Positions 41,135-50,817 are shown, numbered from the stretch's first letter. The stretch: 64,000 nucleotides of DNA from Companilactobacillus zhongbaensis (GCF_003946515.1 NZ_RHOM01000005.1:61343-125342); one strand, 5' to 3'. The notes: generated from the sequence alone by a model not told the origin. Numbers and translations are program-made.

Positions 41135-42909
41135 TGGAAAAACGTACAGACTATTGCGGAAATATCGATGAAAAATACGTTGGACAAACAGTTTCTCTAG
41201 ACGGTTGGGTACAACGTCGCCGTGACTTGGGTGGTTTGATCTTCGTTGATCTTCGTGATTATAAAGGAATCGTCCAATTAGTTTTCAATAATGATGAAGG
41301 CGAGATCTTCAATCAAGCTGAGACATTGAGATCAGAATATGTCATCAACGCCATCGGTAAAGTTCAATTGCGTGGTGAAAAAGCTATCAACCCAGACATG
41401 AAGACTGGTAAGGTCGAAGTCTTAGTTGAAAAACTTGAAATTCTGAACAAATCAAAGACACCTCCATTCGAAATTGCTGACGACATTGATACAACTGAAG
41501 AAACTAAGTTGAAATATCGTTATTTAGACTTCCGTCGTCCTGTCATGCAAAAAGCCTTAAGAACTAGAGCTCAAATCAAACATTCAGTAAACGAATATTT
41601 GTATGACAACGGGTTTATTGACATTGAAACTCCTAACTTAGGTAAATCATCTCCAGAAGGTGCTCGTGATTATTTGGTTCCTTCACGTGTTTACCCAGGT
41701 AGTTTTTATGCTTTGCCACAATCACCTCAATTATTCAAACAACTATTGATGGTCGGTGGTTTTGATCGTTACTTCCAATTGGCTCATTGTTTCCGTGATG
41801 AGGACCTTCGTGGTGACCGTCAACCAGAATTTACTCAAATCGATATTGAAACAAGTTTCATGTCTGCAGAAGAGATCCAAGAAGTAACCGAAGGCTTGAT
41901 TGCCCGTGTTATGAAGGACGAAAAAGGCATCGATGTTAAATTGCCATTCCCAAGAATCAACTGGGATGACGCCATGGACCGTTTCGGTTCAGATAAACCA
42001 GATATCCGTTTCGGTATGGAATTACAAAACTTAAATGATATTTTTGCTGACTCAGAATTTAAGGTCTTCAAAGGTGCCATTGATAATGGTGGACAAGTTA
42101 AGGCCATTGTTGTTAAGAACAACGCTGACAAGTATTCACGTAAAAACATTGATGCATACACAGAATACATCAAACGTTTTGGTGCTAAAGGTCTAGCTTG
42201 GGTAAAATACAACGACGATAAGTTAACAGGTCCAGTTGCTAAGTTCATCACTTCTCACGAAGAAGACTTAGTAAACCGTTTAGGACTAGAAAACAACGAT
42301 TTAGTACTCTTTGTTGCTGACCGTAAAAAAGTCGTTGCTGACGCATTAGGTTGGTTGAGAACTGACATCGCTAAGAACTTACACTTGTATGATGAAAATG
42401 AATTCGCATATTGCTGGGTCGTAAACTGGCCACTATTCGAATACGATGAAGGTATTCAAAGATGGACTGCTGCTCACCATCCATTCACAATGCCAAACGA
42501 AGAAGATGTGCACTACTTAAATGATGGAGAAGACCCACACAAAGCATACGCACAAAGTTATGATATCGTCTTGAATGGTTATGAATTAGGTGGAGGTTCG
42601 ATCCGTATCCATGATCGTGAAATCCAAGAAAAGATGCTTAAAGCACTTGATTTCACACCAGAAAGAGCCAATGCAGAATTCGGTTATCTACTAGATGCCT
42701 TGACATTCGGTTGCCCACCACATGGTGGTTTAGCTATCGGGCTCGATCGATTCGCTATGTTACTGTCAGGTAAGAGTAACATTCGTGACGTCATCGCCTT
42801 CCCTAAGAACTCGAATGCTACTGAACCAATGACACATGCACCTGCTCGTGTTTCTGACGAACAATTGCAAGAACTTGGTATCGAAGTAGCAGATGAAGAC
42901 AAGAAATAG
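41134..42909 (+). CDS. aspS: Aspartyl-tRNA synthetase
   Basis: 591 residues, the bacterial-type AspRS. An N-terminal OB-fold anticodon domain ([23 protein letters not shown]) is followed by the catalytic core with [25 protein letters not shown], motif 2 [18 protein letters not shown], a GAD insertion domain in the middle, and motif 3 [15 protein letters not shown]. Co-transcribed with hisS by a one-base overlap, so it also depends on the histidine T-box. Ends at a terminator. Confidence 0.96.
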   Translation: MEKRTDYCGNIDEKYVGQTVSLDGWVQRRRDLGGLIFVDLRDYKGIVQLVFNNDEGEIFNQAETLRSEYVINAIGKVQLRGEKAINPDMKTGKVEVLVEKLEILNKSKTPPFEIADDIDTTEETKLKYRYLDFRRPVMQKALRTRAQIKHSVNEYLYDNGFIDIETPNLGKSSPEGARDYLVPSRVYPGSFYALPQSPQLFKQLLMVGGFDRYFQLAHCFRDEDLRGDRQPEFTQIDIETSFMSAEEIQEVTEGLIARVMKDEKGIDVKLPFPRINWDDAMDRFGSDKPDIRFGMELQNLNDIFADSEFKVFKGAIDNGGQVKAIVVKNNADKYSRKNIDAYTEYIKRFGAKGLAWVKYNDDKLTGPVAKFITSHEEDLVNRLGLENNDLVLFVADRKKVVADALGWLRTDIAKNLHLYDENEFAYCWVVNWPLFEYDEGIQRWTAAHHPFTMPNEEDVHYLNDGEDPHKAYAQSYDIVLNGYELGGGSIRIHDREIQEKMLKALDFTPERANAEFGYLLDALTFGCPPHGGLAIGLDRFAMLLSGKSNIRDVIAFPKNSNATEPMTHAPARVSDEQLQELGIEVADEDKK

Positions 42910-42913
42910 ATTG

Positions 42914-42948
42914 AAAGCATTCTGATAAAAAATCAGAGTGCTTTTTTA
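42914..42948 (+). terminator. Terminator after aspS
   Basis: AAAGCATTCTGAT pairs with ATCAGAGTGCTTT around AAAAA, followed by T. Confidence 0.88.
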
Positions 42949-43090
42949 GTAAAAAATATTCTTGGATTATATATTGCCATGACAGTATTCTACTGAAAAG
43001 TGCTTGAAATTTTTTTAAGATTTATGAGCAAAATATTAGTAAACGATATGTGGTTGTTTATACTATTTTATATACAAAGGAGTGATTTAA

Positions 43091-43531
43091 TTGGCAGACG
43101 AATACAAGAAAAACACAGAGGATCTGAATGAAATGGAGTACATGGTTACTCAACACGCTGCAACTGAAAGACCTTTTAGCGGGGAATATGATGATTTTTA
43201 TCAAAAAGGTATTTACGTTGATATTGCTAGTGGGGAACCTCTATTTTCTTCAGCTAAAAAATACGACGCTGGATGTGGATGGCCTTCATTCAGTCAGCCA
43301 ATTGCTAAATTGAAAGAAAACCGCGATACTTCGATCGGTATTGAAAGAACAGAAGTACGTAGTGGATCAGCCAATTCTCATTTAGGCCACGTCTTCACTG
43401 ATGGTCCTGAAGAATTAGGTGGATTGAGATATTGTATTAATTCTGCAGCCTTGAAGTTTATCCCATATGACCAAATGGACGAAAAAGGCTATGGCGAATA
43501 CAAACAATTTGTTGATGAGGGGGACAAATAA
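43091..43531 (+). CDS. msrB: Peptide methionine-R-sulfoxide reductase
   Basis: 146 residues. It reduces the R form of methionine sulfoxide in proteins. The family core is [31 protein letters not shown] and [12 protein letters not shown], the last with the catalytic cysteine. The paired CxxC zinc ligands found in many MsrB proteins are absent (the first position reads SGEPLF), so this is a zinc-free form. TTG start behind AAAGGAG. Its stop overlaps the msrA start by one base, giving a two-gene repair operon. Confidence 0.94.
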   Translation: MADEYKKNTEDLNEMEYMVTQHAATERPFSGEYDDFYQKGIYVDIASGEPLFSSAKKYDAGCGWPSFSQPIAKLKENRDTSIGIERTEVRSGSANSHLGHVFTDGPEELGGLRYCINSAALKFIPYDQMDEKGYGEYKQFVDEGDK

Positions 43532-44049
43532 TGAAGGAAGAAACAGCGATTTTCGCAGGGGGATGTTTCTGGTGCATGGTTCATCCATTTGATCAACAAC
43601 CTGGTATCATCTCGGTTATTTCCGGTTATATTGGTGGCCATGTTCCCAATCCTACTTATGAACAAGTTTGTACTGAAACCACTGGACACACTGAAGCTGT
43701 CAAGATCACTTATGACGCCGATGTTATTTCGTACAAAGAATTAGTTGAAATTTATTGGATGGTTGCTGATCCAACTGACGCAACAGGTCAATTCCAAGAT
43801 CGTGGTGACAGTTATCGTCCAGTTATTTATTACGCAAATGATGAACAAAAAGAAATTGCTGAAGCTTCTAAGAAACAATTAGCTGAATCCGGAGAATTTG
43901 ATGACCCGATCGTCACACAGATCCTTCCAGCTAAAGAGTTTTATGTAGCAGAAGATTATCATCAAGATTTCTACAAGAAGAATCCTGAAAGATATCAAAT
44001 GGAAGAAATGGGTGGTCGTGCCGCATTTCTTCAAAAACATCAAAAGTGA
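43531..44049 (+). CDS. msrA: Peptide methionine-S-sulfoxide reductase
   Basis: 172 residues. It reduces the S form of methionine sulfoxide. The active site is the N-terminal [12 protein letters not shown] (catalytic Cys in GCFWC), with [22 protein letters not shown] following and a C-terminal [15 protein letters not shown]. Usually MsrA has Glu after the Cys motif (GCFWCxE); here the sequence is CMVHPF, the sub-type with His that is frequent in lactobacilli. Coupled to msrB by a one-base overlap. Confidence 0.93.
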   Translation: MKEETAIFAGGCFWCMVHPFDQQPGIISVISGYIGGHVPNPTYEQVCTETTGHTEAVKITYDADVISYKELVEIYWMVADPTDATGQFQDRGDSYRPVIYYANDEQKEIAEASKKQLAESGEFDDPIVTQILPAKEFYVAEDYHQDFYKKNPERYQMEEMGGRAAFLQKHQK

Positions 44050-44127
44050 CCGTATTCCGTGAGTATTCTTCGGTATTTGTGGTAAGATTACAACGTATAT
44101 TATTAACGAATAACAGGAGAATTTTTC

Positions 44128-45006
44128 ATGGATGAACTGGATAAGTTGATTGAAAGACATCAAAGCTTATCGAAATTATCAGTTGCTTTTTTATATTCAA
44201 TTACTGTATCAATAGCCGTTAATATGTTTTGGACGCCAGGTGGAATTTATGGTTCTGGTATCACTGGTGCCGCTCAGTTAGTTTCAACTATCACTGAGCG
44301 TTGGTTCCCATTTCATATTTCAACGGCTATTATGCTGGTTGTACTGAATGCACCACTATTTGTTTTAGCTTGGACGAAGATCGAGCACAAATTTACCATG
44401 TTCACGTTTGTGGCCGTCATTTTATCATCGTTCATGATGCACTGGATACCACCGCTAGAGATCACGGCTGACCCATTGGTCTGTGCGATCTTCGGTGCGG
44501 TAGTCAACGGATTTGGTACCGGTATGGCATTGCGTAACGGAATCTCAACTGGTGGTATTGATATCATTGGGATAGTTTTACGGAAGAGAACCGGAAAGAG
44601 TGTTGGTACGATCAATATTATGTTCAACTTAATGATCATTGCTTTTGCCGGATTTTTATTCGGTTGGGTCCACGCTTTATACAGTGCGGTAAGTATTTTC
44701 ATTAATGGACAAGTGATCGACATGATCTATAACAAGGATCAAAAGTTGCAAGTTATGATCGTCACTTCAAAGCCAAAGAGTGTTATCACAGAGATCCAAA
44801 ACGAAATGCGTCGTGGTATTACGATCGTTCACGATGCTGAAGGTGCCTACAAGCATCAACAAAAAACAATTTTGTTCACGGTTATCTCACGAGCAGAACA
44901 ACACGAACTAGAAAATGCTATGTACGAATCAGATCCCCACGCTTTTGTCAGTGTCACTGACACCGTCAAAGTATTGGGCAGATTTTATCAGAAACATATC
45001 TATTAA
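44128..45006 (+). CDS. YitT-family membrane protein
   Basis: 292 residues: about five to six membrane helices in residues 15-190 (including the conserved GMALRNGISTGGIDIIG), then a cytoplasmic DUF2179 domain (QVMIVTSKPKSVITEIQNEM through the end). YitT/DUF161 proteins are widespread in Firmicutes and mostly uncharacterised. ACAGGAG precedes the ATG. It is 13 bases from the endonuclease IV gene, probably in one transcript. Confidence 0.88.
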   Translation: MDELDKLIERHQSLSKLSVAFLYSITVSIAVNMFWTPGGIYGSGITGAAQLVSTITERWFPFHISTAIMLVVLNAPLFVLAWTKIEHKFTMFTFVAVILSSFMMHWIPPLEITADPLVCAIFGAVVNGFGTGMALRNGISTGGIDIIGIVLRKRTGKSVGTINIMFNLMIIAFAGFLFGWVHALYSAVSIFINGQVIDMIYNKDQKLQVMIVTSKPKSVITEIQNEMRRGITIVHDAEGAYKHQQKTILFTVISRAEQHELENAMYESDPHAFVSVTDTVKVLGRFYQKHIY

Positions 45007-45019
45007 TGGAGGGTCAAGA

Positions 45020-45916
45020 ATGATTATAGGGTCACACGTTGCCATGAAGGCACCAAAAATGTTAGTAGGATCGGCGCAAGAAGCTCACAGTTATGGAGCC
45101 AATGCGATGATGATCTTCACCGGAGCTCCTCAAAATACGCGCCGAAAAGATACTTCAGAAATGAAGATCGAAGAAGGTAAGAAATTACTCGAGGAATACG
45201 GAATCAACAACATCATTGGTCACGCACCTTATATCATCAACCTTGGCAACACCGTTAAGCCACAAAATCTACAATTCGGGATCGAATTCATGCAAGGAGA
45301 AATCAAGCGCTGTGACGCACTGGGAATTCAAGCTTTAAGCTTCCATCCAGGAGCTCATTTAGGCAAAGGTCCAGACGTAGCTTTGAAGCAAATTGCAGAA
45401 GCGATGGATGAGATAATTGACGAAAACCAAAACGTCAGCATCGCCATCGAAACCATGGCAGGAAAAGGGACCGAAGTAGGAACCAGCATCGAACAAATTG
45501 CTCAAATTTTTGACCACTGTCAAAAAAATGACAAGTTATCAGTAACCATCGATACTTGTCACATGAGTGACGCCGGCTACGACATTAAAAACGATTTTGA
45601 CGGAGTCCTAAATGAGTTCGATCACATCTTAGGAATCGGCAAAATTTCCGTAGTTCACTTAAACGATTCAAAGAATGAACAAGGCTCACACAAAGACCGT
45701 CACGACGACATAGGATTCGGAACAATCGGCTTTGACGCCTTAAATTACGTGGCACATCACCCACAATTAGAACAAGTACCAAAGATCATGGAGACTCCAT
45801 ACGTCAAGAAAGATGAAAACGACAAAAAGGGAGTCCCAGCCTTTAAAGAAGAAATCGACATGCTAAGAAGCCAACAGTTTGATCCAGAGATGAAAAATAA
45901 GCTGATGGCAAAATAA
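45020..45916 (+). CDS. nfo: Endonuclease IV (AP endonuclease)
   Basis: 298 residues. Nfo cuts DNA at abasic sites in base-excision repair using three metal ions. The metal ligands are recognisable in IIGHAPYIIN (His), LSFHPGAHLGKG (His), IAIETMAGKGTEVG (Glu), TIDTCHMSDAGYD (Asp, His), HLNDSKNEQGSHKDRHDDIGFG (His-rich) and KIMETPY (Glu). ATG at 45020 is used, behind GGAGGG; an in-frame start far upstream would lie inside the YitT gene. Ends at a strong terminator and is followed by composite repeat unit 2. Confidence 0.95.
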   Translation: MIIGSHVAMKAPKMLVGSAQEAHSYGANAMMIFTGAPQNTRRKDTSEMKIEEGKKLLEEYGINNIIGHAPYIINLGNTVKPQNLQFGIEFMQGEIKRCDALGIQALSFHPGAHLGKGPDVALKQIAEAMDEIIDENQNVSIAIETMAGKGTEVGTSIEQIAQIFDHCQKNDKLSVTIDTCHMSDAGYDIKNDFDGVLNEFDHILGIGKISVVHLNDSKNEQGSHKDRHDDIGFGTIGFDALNYVAHHPQLEQVPKIMETPYVKKDENDKKGVPAFKEEIDMLRSQQFDPEMKNKLMAK

Positions 45917-45949
45917 AAAAAAGCTAGCGTTTTTTGCTAGCTTTTTTTT
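45916..45949. terminator. Terminator after nfo
   Basis: AAAAAAGCTAGC pairs with GCTAGCTTTTTT around GTTTTTT, with a long T run. Confidence 0.92.
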
Positions 45950-45992
45950 GTTTGTGTTTGATGTTTTTTGAGGAAGTATGTTGGTTGGAGGT

Positions 45993-46177
45993 TTGTTCCC
46001 GGTCCTGTGGGGGTTCCGGGAATTGCGCCGTGGAACGCTGCGGGCCAACTTTGAGCTATCCAAGGAAGACCGCCTTGGACATCTCAAAGCTTGACCTTTT
46101 CGTAAGCACGGCCCATGCCGTGCAAACGAAAATTTCGCGGCTGACGGCGAATTCCCTCCACCCCCACAGGACCTAAG
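45993..46177 (-). repeat. Family 1 structured element A2
   Basis: Minus-strand element. Across the folded part it matches A1 except for two bases in the P2 loop (CCATG for CTTTG), by eye. Its tail is damaged: GTTCCCGG where A1 has GTTCACTGCCGG. Upstream of it (minus strand) is TATAAAGATAAGTACCGT, also found before element C. Confidence 0.7.
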
Positions 46178-46526
46178 TTAGTACAAAAATCACTTGTTGG
46201 TGGGGGATACGGTACTTATCTTTATATCTGAAAACTGTTTTGATTTAACATTCAGACCTATTTATATTAAGTTCTAGGATATTGGGAAGCTTACCGATCT
46301 TGTATATATATTTGTGATAAAATCAACGGCTGCCATTTCGTTAGATTATAACAATCAATATATCATTTCGGATTTTATATTTTGGTCCTAAGGTTTTACG
46401 TTTTTGATTTTACTATCAAGGTGATATTTGAGATAGACAAGTGATAAATAAGGAGCACAAATACAGCCAACTTGCATTTACTAGAGTGGAGCCACCCATC
46501 CACCAAAGCATATTGATGCTCAAATC
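46178..46526. other. Spacer between A2 and B2, no gene
   Basis: AT-rich and largely diverged from the unit 1 spacer, with shared islands GGTGGGGGATACGG next to A2 and GAGATAGACAAGTGATAAATA near 46430. The short frame beginning at 46441 has no ribosome binding site and runs into B2. Confidence 0.5.
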
Positions 46527-46703
46527 TAGGTGGAGGGGCGGGGCGCTATATGGGTTCAGTAGCCAAATTATTCTTAGCGGTTTACCGCTTAGAATAAGAC
46601 TCGTATTTGAAATGCACGGGTGGTCTTCCCGGGTAGTTCAAATCGATGTCGGCTACGTTCCAATCCCATATAGCGCCCCGACCCGGAACCGGCAGTGAAC
46701 CTC
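46527..46703 (+). repeat. Family 1 structured element B2
   Basis: Identical to B1 apart from the P3 top and a single arm base. P3 (46606-46642) reads CGGG/CCCG with loop TGGTCTT where B1 has CGAG/CTCG with loop CGAACTT, so the paired A and T both changed (A-U to G-C) while the surrounding 150 bases stayed the same. Tail CCGGCAGTGAACC intact. Confidence 0.7.
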
Positions 46704-46729
46704 AACCCAACATACTACCACCATAAAAT

Positions 46730-46761
46730 AAAAAGGAGCAGCATCTATATGCTACCCCTTA
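46730..46761 (-). terminator. Terminator of ppsR overlapping its stop codon
   Basis: On the minus strand AGGGGTAGCA pairs with TGCTGCTCCT (mismatch in the middle), followed by TTTTTATTTT. The last codons and the TAG stop are inside the 5' arm. Confidence 0.75.
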
Positions 46762-47573
46762 TGAAAACCGTTGAAGTTTAATTGTTCCATTATTAGTGCT
46801 GCTGTTTCCTCAATTGATCTGTCTGCTGTGTTAATAACATAACAGCCGATCTTATCGTAAATATTATTCGAAAAGTCGAGCTCCTTTTTGATCTCGTCTT
46901 CAGCCGAATACATATTATTAGGATCCAAGCCATAAGCTAGCATTCTTTGACGTCTGATCTTTAATAAGACATTAGTATCAGTCGTCAACCCGATGACTTT
47001 GCTTGGGTCTACTTTCCACAGTTCGTCCGGGATCTGGGCTTGTGGTACTAGTGGTAGGTTGGCTACTTTTAATCCCTTGTTGGCTAAGTAAAGGGAAAGG
47101 GGAGTCTTGGATGTTCTTGAGATCCCTAATAGTAATAGGTCAGCTTCTAAGAATCCTTTTGGATTTTGACCGTCGTCATTATTTAGTGTAAATTCCATGG
47201 CTGAGATCATGTCGAAGTAATTTGAGTCCAAATTGTGCGTTAAACCTTTCTTTCTGATTGGTTCTACGCCCTTAACTTGAGAAAAAGTTCCAATTATTGG
47301 GTTTATTACGTCGTAATATGTGATATCATTTTTTTGACAAAAGTCTTCGATCGTATGGATCGTGTCTTTTGAAACTATAGTATGGACGATTACGGCATCC
47401 TTTTCTTTCGCCATGTCCAGTATGTGTTCTAGCGTCGAATCATTTTTAATAAAGGGAAATTTCGTGTATTTAGTATCTAAAGTTGGAAACTGTGTGAAGG
47501 CTGCTTGAGCCACTTTTTCAGCGGTTTCACCAGCTGCATCGGATAAAATGAAGATATTTTGTTCTTTTGTCAT
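46752..47573 (-). CDS. ppsR: Pyruvate, phosphate/water dikinase regulatory protein (PpsR/YqfL family)
   Basis: 273 residues of the DUF299 family of bifunctional kinase/pyrophosphorylases that switch dikinases off and on. The P-loop-like segment is LLLGISRTSKTPLSLYLANKG, and the N-terminus IFILSDAAGETAEKVAQAA is typical. No ppdK or ppsA lies in the window; homologues in Bacilli are found near glyQS-dnaG-rpoD as here, and may have other roles. GGAGGAG precedes the ATG. Divergent from rpsU. Confidence 0.88.
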   Translation of the reverse strand: MTKEQNIFILSDAAGETAEKVAQAAFTQFPTLDTKYTKFPFIKNDSTLEHILDMAKEKDAVIVHTIVSKDTIHTIEDFCQKNDITYYDVINPIIGTFSQVKGVEPIRKKGLTHNLDSNYFDMISAMEFTLNNDDGQNPKGFLEADLLLLGISRTSKTPLSLYLANKGLKVANLPLVPQAQIPDELWKVDPSKVIGLTTDTNVLLKIRRQRMLAYGLDPNNMYSAEDEIKKELDFSNNIYDKIGCYVINTADRSIEETAALIMEQLNFNGFHKG

Positions 47574-47605
47574 GAAAACTCCTCCTAAAAAAATGAAAAA
47601 ATAGT

Positions 47606-47633
47606 TTGAACATTAAGCTCTTTTTGTTATAAT
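47606..47633 (+). promoter_or_regulatory. Promoter of rpsU
   Basis: TTGAAC (47606-47611) and TATAAT (47628-47633) spaced by 16 bases, 60 bases before the rpsU start. Confidence 0.7.
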
Positions 47634-47693
47634 AACATATGAACTGTGAAAGAAATAGGCAGTTACGTTCAATATCGGAAGGAGGGATATCAT

Positions 47694-47876
47694 ATGGCAA
47701 AAACTATCGTTCATGAAAATGAGTCGCTTGATGATGCTCTTCGTCGCTTTAAACGTTCTGTCTCAAAGAGTGGTACACTTCAAGAATACAGAAAACGCGA
47801 ATTCTACGAAAAACCAAGTGTTAAGAGAAAGTTAAAATCAGAGGCTGCTCGTAAGCGTAATAAGAAGCGTCGTTAA
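47694..47876 (+). CDS. rpsU: 30S ribosomal protein S21
   Basis: 60 residues, full length. The sequence [20 protein letters not shown] and the strongly basic C-terminus ([13 protein letters not shown]) are standard for bS21. GGAAGGAGGG precedes the ATG. A reading frame continuing upstream to 47646 exists but the family starts at MAKT. In Bacilli rpsU normally precedes the phoH-era group, as here, with its own terminator. Confidence 0.96.
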   Translation: MAKTIVHENESLDDALRRFKRSVSKSGTLQEYRKREFYEKPSVKRKLKSEAARKRNKKRR

Positions 47877-47883
47877 TAAATTA

Positions 47884-47911
47884 GCCATATCCATTGGATA
47901 TGGTTTTTTTA
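47884..47911 (+). terminator. Terminator after rpsU
   Basis: GCCATATCCA pairs with TGGATATGGT with a minimal loop, followed by seven T. Confidence 0.9.
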
Positions 47912-48029
47912 ATGGATTTTTTTAAAAAAGACTGAAGAATGCTGATTTTCTTAGTGTTCTTTTTTCTTTTCCTACAAGTTTTCATCTACCTTATGGTATC
48001 ATTCAAAGTAACGACAGGGGTGTGATTTA

Positions 48030-49007
48030 TTGGCTGAAAATGAGCAACAAACTAAGAAAACTATTCAGATTAATGATCCGCAAGATGCGATCAATATTTT
48101 TGGAGTTAATGATGGCAATTTGAATTTGATCGAAGAAGGTTTGAACGTTAAGGTTCATGCTTTTGGTGATTCGATCGATATTGTTGGTGAAGGCAGTGAC
48201 GTTAGTAAAGCTAATACACTGATCAGCAAGCTTATTAAGCTATCTAACAATGGAATTACTTTTGGCTCAGCCGACATTGTCAGTGGCCTGAAAATGGCTG
48301 AGAGAGGCACTTTAGACTATTTTGACGACTTGTATAAGGAAGAATTGATCAAAGACTTTAGTGGTAAGCCTGTTAGAGTTAGAAACTTTGGTCAAAGACA
48401 GTATGTAAACGCAATTAGACATAATGATATTACTTTTGGTATCGGACCTGCTGGTACTGGTAAAACTTACGTGGCTGTTGTTATGGCTGTAGCTGCTTTA
48501 AAAGCTGGTAAAGTTCAACGGATCGTTTTGACACGTCCAGCTGTTGAAGCCGGTGAAAGCCTCGGTTTTTTGCCTGGTGATCTTAAAGAAAAAGTCGATC
48601 CATACTTGAGACCTATCTACGATGCTCTTTATGCAATTATGGGAGCTGACCACACTAATCGTTTGTTGGAACGTGGCGTGATCGAAGTTGCTCCTTTAGC
48701 ATATATGAGAGGTCGGACTTTGGATGAATCATTCGTTATTTTGGATGAGGCTCAAAATACTACTAGAGAACAAATGAAGATGTTTTTGACTAGACTAGGT
48801 TTTGATTCCAAGATGATCGTTAACGGTGATGCTACTCAGATCGATTTACCTGGTCATGGACGTAGTGGATTAGTTCAAGCCGAAAAGATTTTACAAAATT
48901 TACCACATATTGAATTTGTTAATTTTACTTCAGCGGATGTTGTTCGTCATCCAGTTGTTGCTGAGATTATCGATGCTTATGATGATACTGATTCAAAAGA
49001 AAAATAA
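48030..49007 (+). CDS. phoH: PhoH-family ATPase
   Basis: 325 residues (PhoH/PhoL type). A KH-like N-terminal domain leads to the P-loop GIGPAGTGKTYVAV, Walker B FVILDEAQNTT and motifs TRPAVEAGESLGFLPGDL and GDATQIDLP. PhoH proteins are predicted RNA helicase-like ATPases acting with YbeY in RNA processing, and the two genes are adjacent here. TTG at 48030 follows AGGGGTGTG. It starts the phoH-ybeY-cdd-era-recO group. Confidence 0.94.
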   Translation: MAENEQQTKKTIQINDPQDAINIFGVNDGNLNLIEEGLNVKVHAFGDSIDIVGEGSDVSKANTLISKLIKLSNNGITFGSADIVSGLKMAERGTLDYFDDLYKEELIKDFSGKPVRVRNFGQRQYVNAIRHNDITFGIGPAGTGKTYVAVVMAVAALKAGKVQRIVLTRPAVEAGESLGFLPGDLKEKVDPYLRPIYDALYAIMGADHTNRLLERGVIEVAPLAYMRGRTLDESFVILDEAQNTTREQMKMFLTRLGFDSKMIVNGDATQIDLPGHGRSGLVQAEKILQNLPHIEFVNFTSADVVRHPVVAEIIDAYDDTDSKEK

Positions 49008-49019
49008 ACGGAGTTAGTT

Positions 49020-49490
49020 ATGGATCTAGAAATTTTTAATGATGATAATTTAATAGATGAAGCTCGACAAAAATGGGTCGAAGACTTGGCAGATTTTGCG
49101 GCCACAGATTTGGAATTGGCCGACAATACACAATTGTCGATCCATTTTGTGACTAAAGATGAAATCCACGAGATCAATAAGAAATATCGTGATGTTGACC
49201 GAGCAACGGATGTGATCAGTTTTGCTATCAACGACGGCGAAGACTCATTGGATTATTTGGAGCAACAAATCCCTGATCTTCCAGTTGACTTAGGAGATCT
49301 GTTCATCAGTGTTGAGATCGTTAAAGAACACGCTGATGAATATGAACATTCTTTTGACCGCGAATTAGGTTATACGATCGTTCATGGAATCTTGCATCTC
49401 AACGGTTATGACCACATTGAACCGGAAGACGAGAAAGTTATGATCGGACTTCAAGAAAAGATATTAAGCGCCTACGGCTTACAAAAATAA
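49020..49490 (+). CDS. ybeY: Endoribonuclease YbeY
   Basis: 156 residues. YbeY is a zinc-dependent endoribonuclease needed for 16S rRNA 3' maturation and ribosome quality control. The zinc motif is the C-terminal HGILHLNGYDH, and the central RATDVISFA is conserved. CGGAG precedes the ATG. In most Bacilli dgkA (diacylglycerol kinase) lies between ybeY and cdd/era; it is absent here. Confidence 0.95.
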   Translation: MDLEIFNDDNLIDEARQKWVEDLADFAATDLELADNTQLSIHFVTKDEIHEINKKYRDVDRATDVISFAINDGEDSLDYLEQQIPDLPVDLGDLFISVEIVKEHADEYEHSFDRELGYTIVHGILHLNGYDHIEPEDEKVMIGLQEKILSAYGLQK

Positions 49491-49502
49491 GAGGTAATCA
49501 AA

Positions 49503-49907
49503 TTGACAATCGATGAAAAAACGTTATTTTCAAAAGCAATTACAGCAATGAACCAAGCTTATGCACCATATTCAAATTATTCGGTGGGAGCAGCCTTGGT
49601 GACTGAAGACGGATCAGTCTACACTGGTTGCAATATTGAGAACGCTTCATATGGATTAACTAACTGTGCCGAAAGAACTGCGATTTTTAAAGCAGTCTCA
49701 GAAGGGTACAAGCAAATTAAGACAATAATCATTGTCAATGCAACTTCAGAAATGTCTAAGCCTTGTGGGGCTTGTCGACAAGTGATGAGTGAATTTATGG
49801 GACCAGATAGTCAAGTTTATTTGGCCGATAAAGATAATAATTTTAAAGAGTATACCTTTAAAGAAATTTTGCCATTGGCATTCAGTGATAAGGACATGGA
49901 TAAATAA
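49503..49907 (+). CDS. cdd: Cytidine deaminase
   Basis: 134 residues, the tetrameric small form. It hydrolyses cytidine and deoxycytidine to uridines for pyrimidine salvage. Active-site motifs are [19 protein letters not shown] (zinc Cys and catalytic Glu in CAE) and [12 protein letters not shown] (two zinc Cys). TTG at 49503 follows GAGGTAA. It sits directly before era, the usual order in Bacilli. Confidence 0.95.
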   Translation: MTIDEKTLFSKAITAMNQAYAPYSNYSVGAALVTEDGSVYTGCNIENASYGLTNCAERTAIFKAVSEGYKQIKTIIIVNATSEMSKPCGACRQVMSEFMGPDSQVYLADKDNNFKEYTFKEILPLAFSDKDMDK

Positions 49908-49908
49908 T

Positions 49909-50817
49909 ATGGATAATAATTTTCGCTCAGGATTCGTAGCAATCGTTGGTCGCCCAAACGTCGGGAAATCAACTTTTATGAATCGGATCATCAAGGAACA
50001 AGTAGCAATCACATCACCAAAAGCTCAAACGACCCGGAATAAGATCCAAGGTATTTATACAGATGATGAAAGACAAATCATCTTTTTAGATACACCTGGT
50101 ATTCATAAGCCACATAACGACTTGGATCAATACATGGACAAAGCAGCATTGTCAGCTTTGAAAGAAGTCGATGCGGTCTTATTCATGACAGAAGCTGGTC
50201 AACAAGCTGGACCTGGTGACAAGTTCATTATAGATGAACTCAATAATGTGAAAGCTCCAGTATTTTTGATTTTGAACAAAATCGATTTGATCAATCCAGA
50301 TGAAATGGCACCACAAATCGATGAATACAAAGATTTGATGGATTTTGCCGAGGCTATTCCGATCTCAGCTACTAACGGAAACAACGTTGAAGACTTGATC
50401 GATTCATTGACTAAGCATTTGCCTTTAGGACCTAAGTATTATGATGAAGACCAGATCACAGATCATCCTGAGTACTTTGTCGTGGGTGAACTAATTAGAG
50501 AAAAGATCTTGTCAGATACTCGTGATGAGATTCCTCATTCTGTAGCGGTTATCGTTGAATCGATGAATCAACGTAATGAACGTGGCAAGTTACAAGTTGA
50601 AGCAACCATTTATGTTGAACGTGATAGTCAAAAAGCCATCGTTATTGGTAAAGGTGGCAGCATGTTGAAGAATATTGGTATTGGTTCACGTATCAAGATC
50701 GAACATTTGTTGGGAGAAAAGATCAACCTCAAGCTTTGGGTCAAAGTTAAGAAGAACTGGCGTGATGATCCACTATTCCTTTCAAAGGCAGGATACTCCT
50801 TGAAGGATCTTAAGTAA
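49909..50817 (+). CDS. era: GTPase Era
   Basis: 302 residues. Era binds 16S rRNA near its 3' end during 30S assembly. GTPase motifs: GRPNVGKST (G1), TT in QTTRN (G2), DTPGIHKP (G3), NKID (G4), and SATN (G5). The C-terminal KH domain holds [19 protein letters not shown] at 49909 is chosen from homology ([16 protein letters not shown]); the frame is open 120 bases further upstream inside cdd but that would be spurious. Overlaps recO by one base. Confidence 0.96.
   Translation: MDNNFRSGFVAIVGRPNVGKSTFMNRIIKEQVAITSPKAQTTRNKIQGIYTDDERQIIFLDTPGIHKPHNDLDQYMDKAALSALKEVDAVLFMTEAGQQAGPGDKFIIDELNNVKAPVFLILNKIDLINPDEMAPQIDEYKDLMDFAEAIPISATNGNNVEDLIDSLTKHLPLGPKYYDEDQITDHPEYFVVGELIREKILSDTRDEIPHSVAVIVESMNQRNERGKLQVEATIYVERDSQKAIVIGKGGSMLKNIGIGSRIKIEHLLGEKINLKLWVKVKKNWRDDPLFLSKAGYSLKDLK

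Larger units (their letters stand above)
45975..46716. repeat. Family 1 composite unit 2 (divergent pair A2/B2 with inverted ends)
   Basis: About 742 bases between nfo and ppsR. The outermost ends are AGTATGTTGG on the left and CCCAACATACT on the right, an inverted pair. Arms A2 and B2 are nearly identical to A1 and B1, while the interior spacer is diverged and about 35 bases longer. As in unit 1, the unit begins shortly after a strong terminator. No target-site duplication was recognised. Confidence 0.75.

Noticed and set aside
44915..45019. Extended start for endonuclease IV inside the YitT gene
   Set aside because: GGAGGG precedes ATG 45020 and the family starts at MIIGSHV; the extension would only read YitT codons in another frame.
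7295..46716. Composite units as insertion sequences
   Set aside because: There is no transposase or integrase frame, and no clear target-site duplication. They may be non-autonomous elements, but calling them IS copies is not supported.
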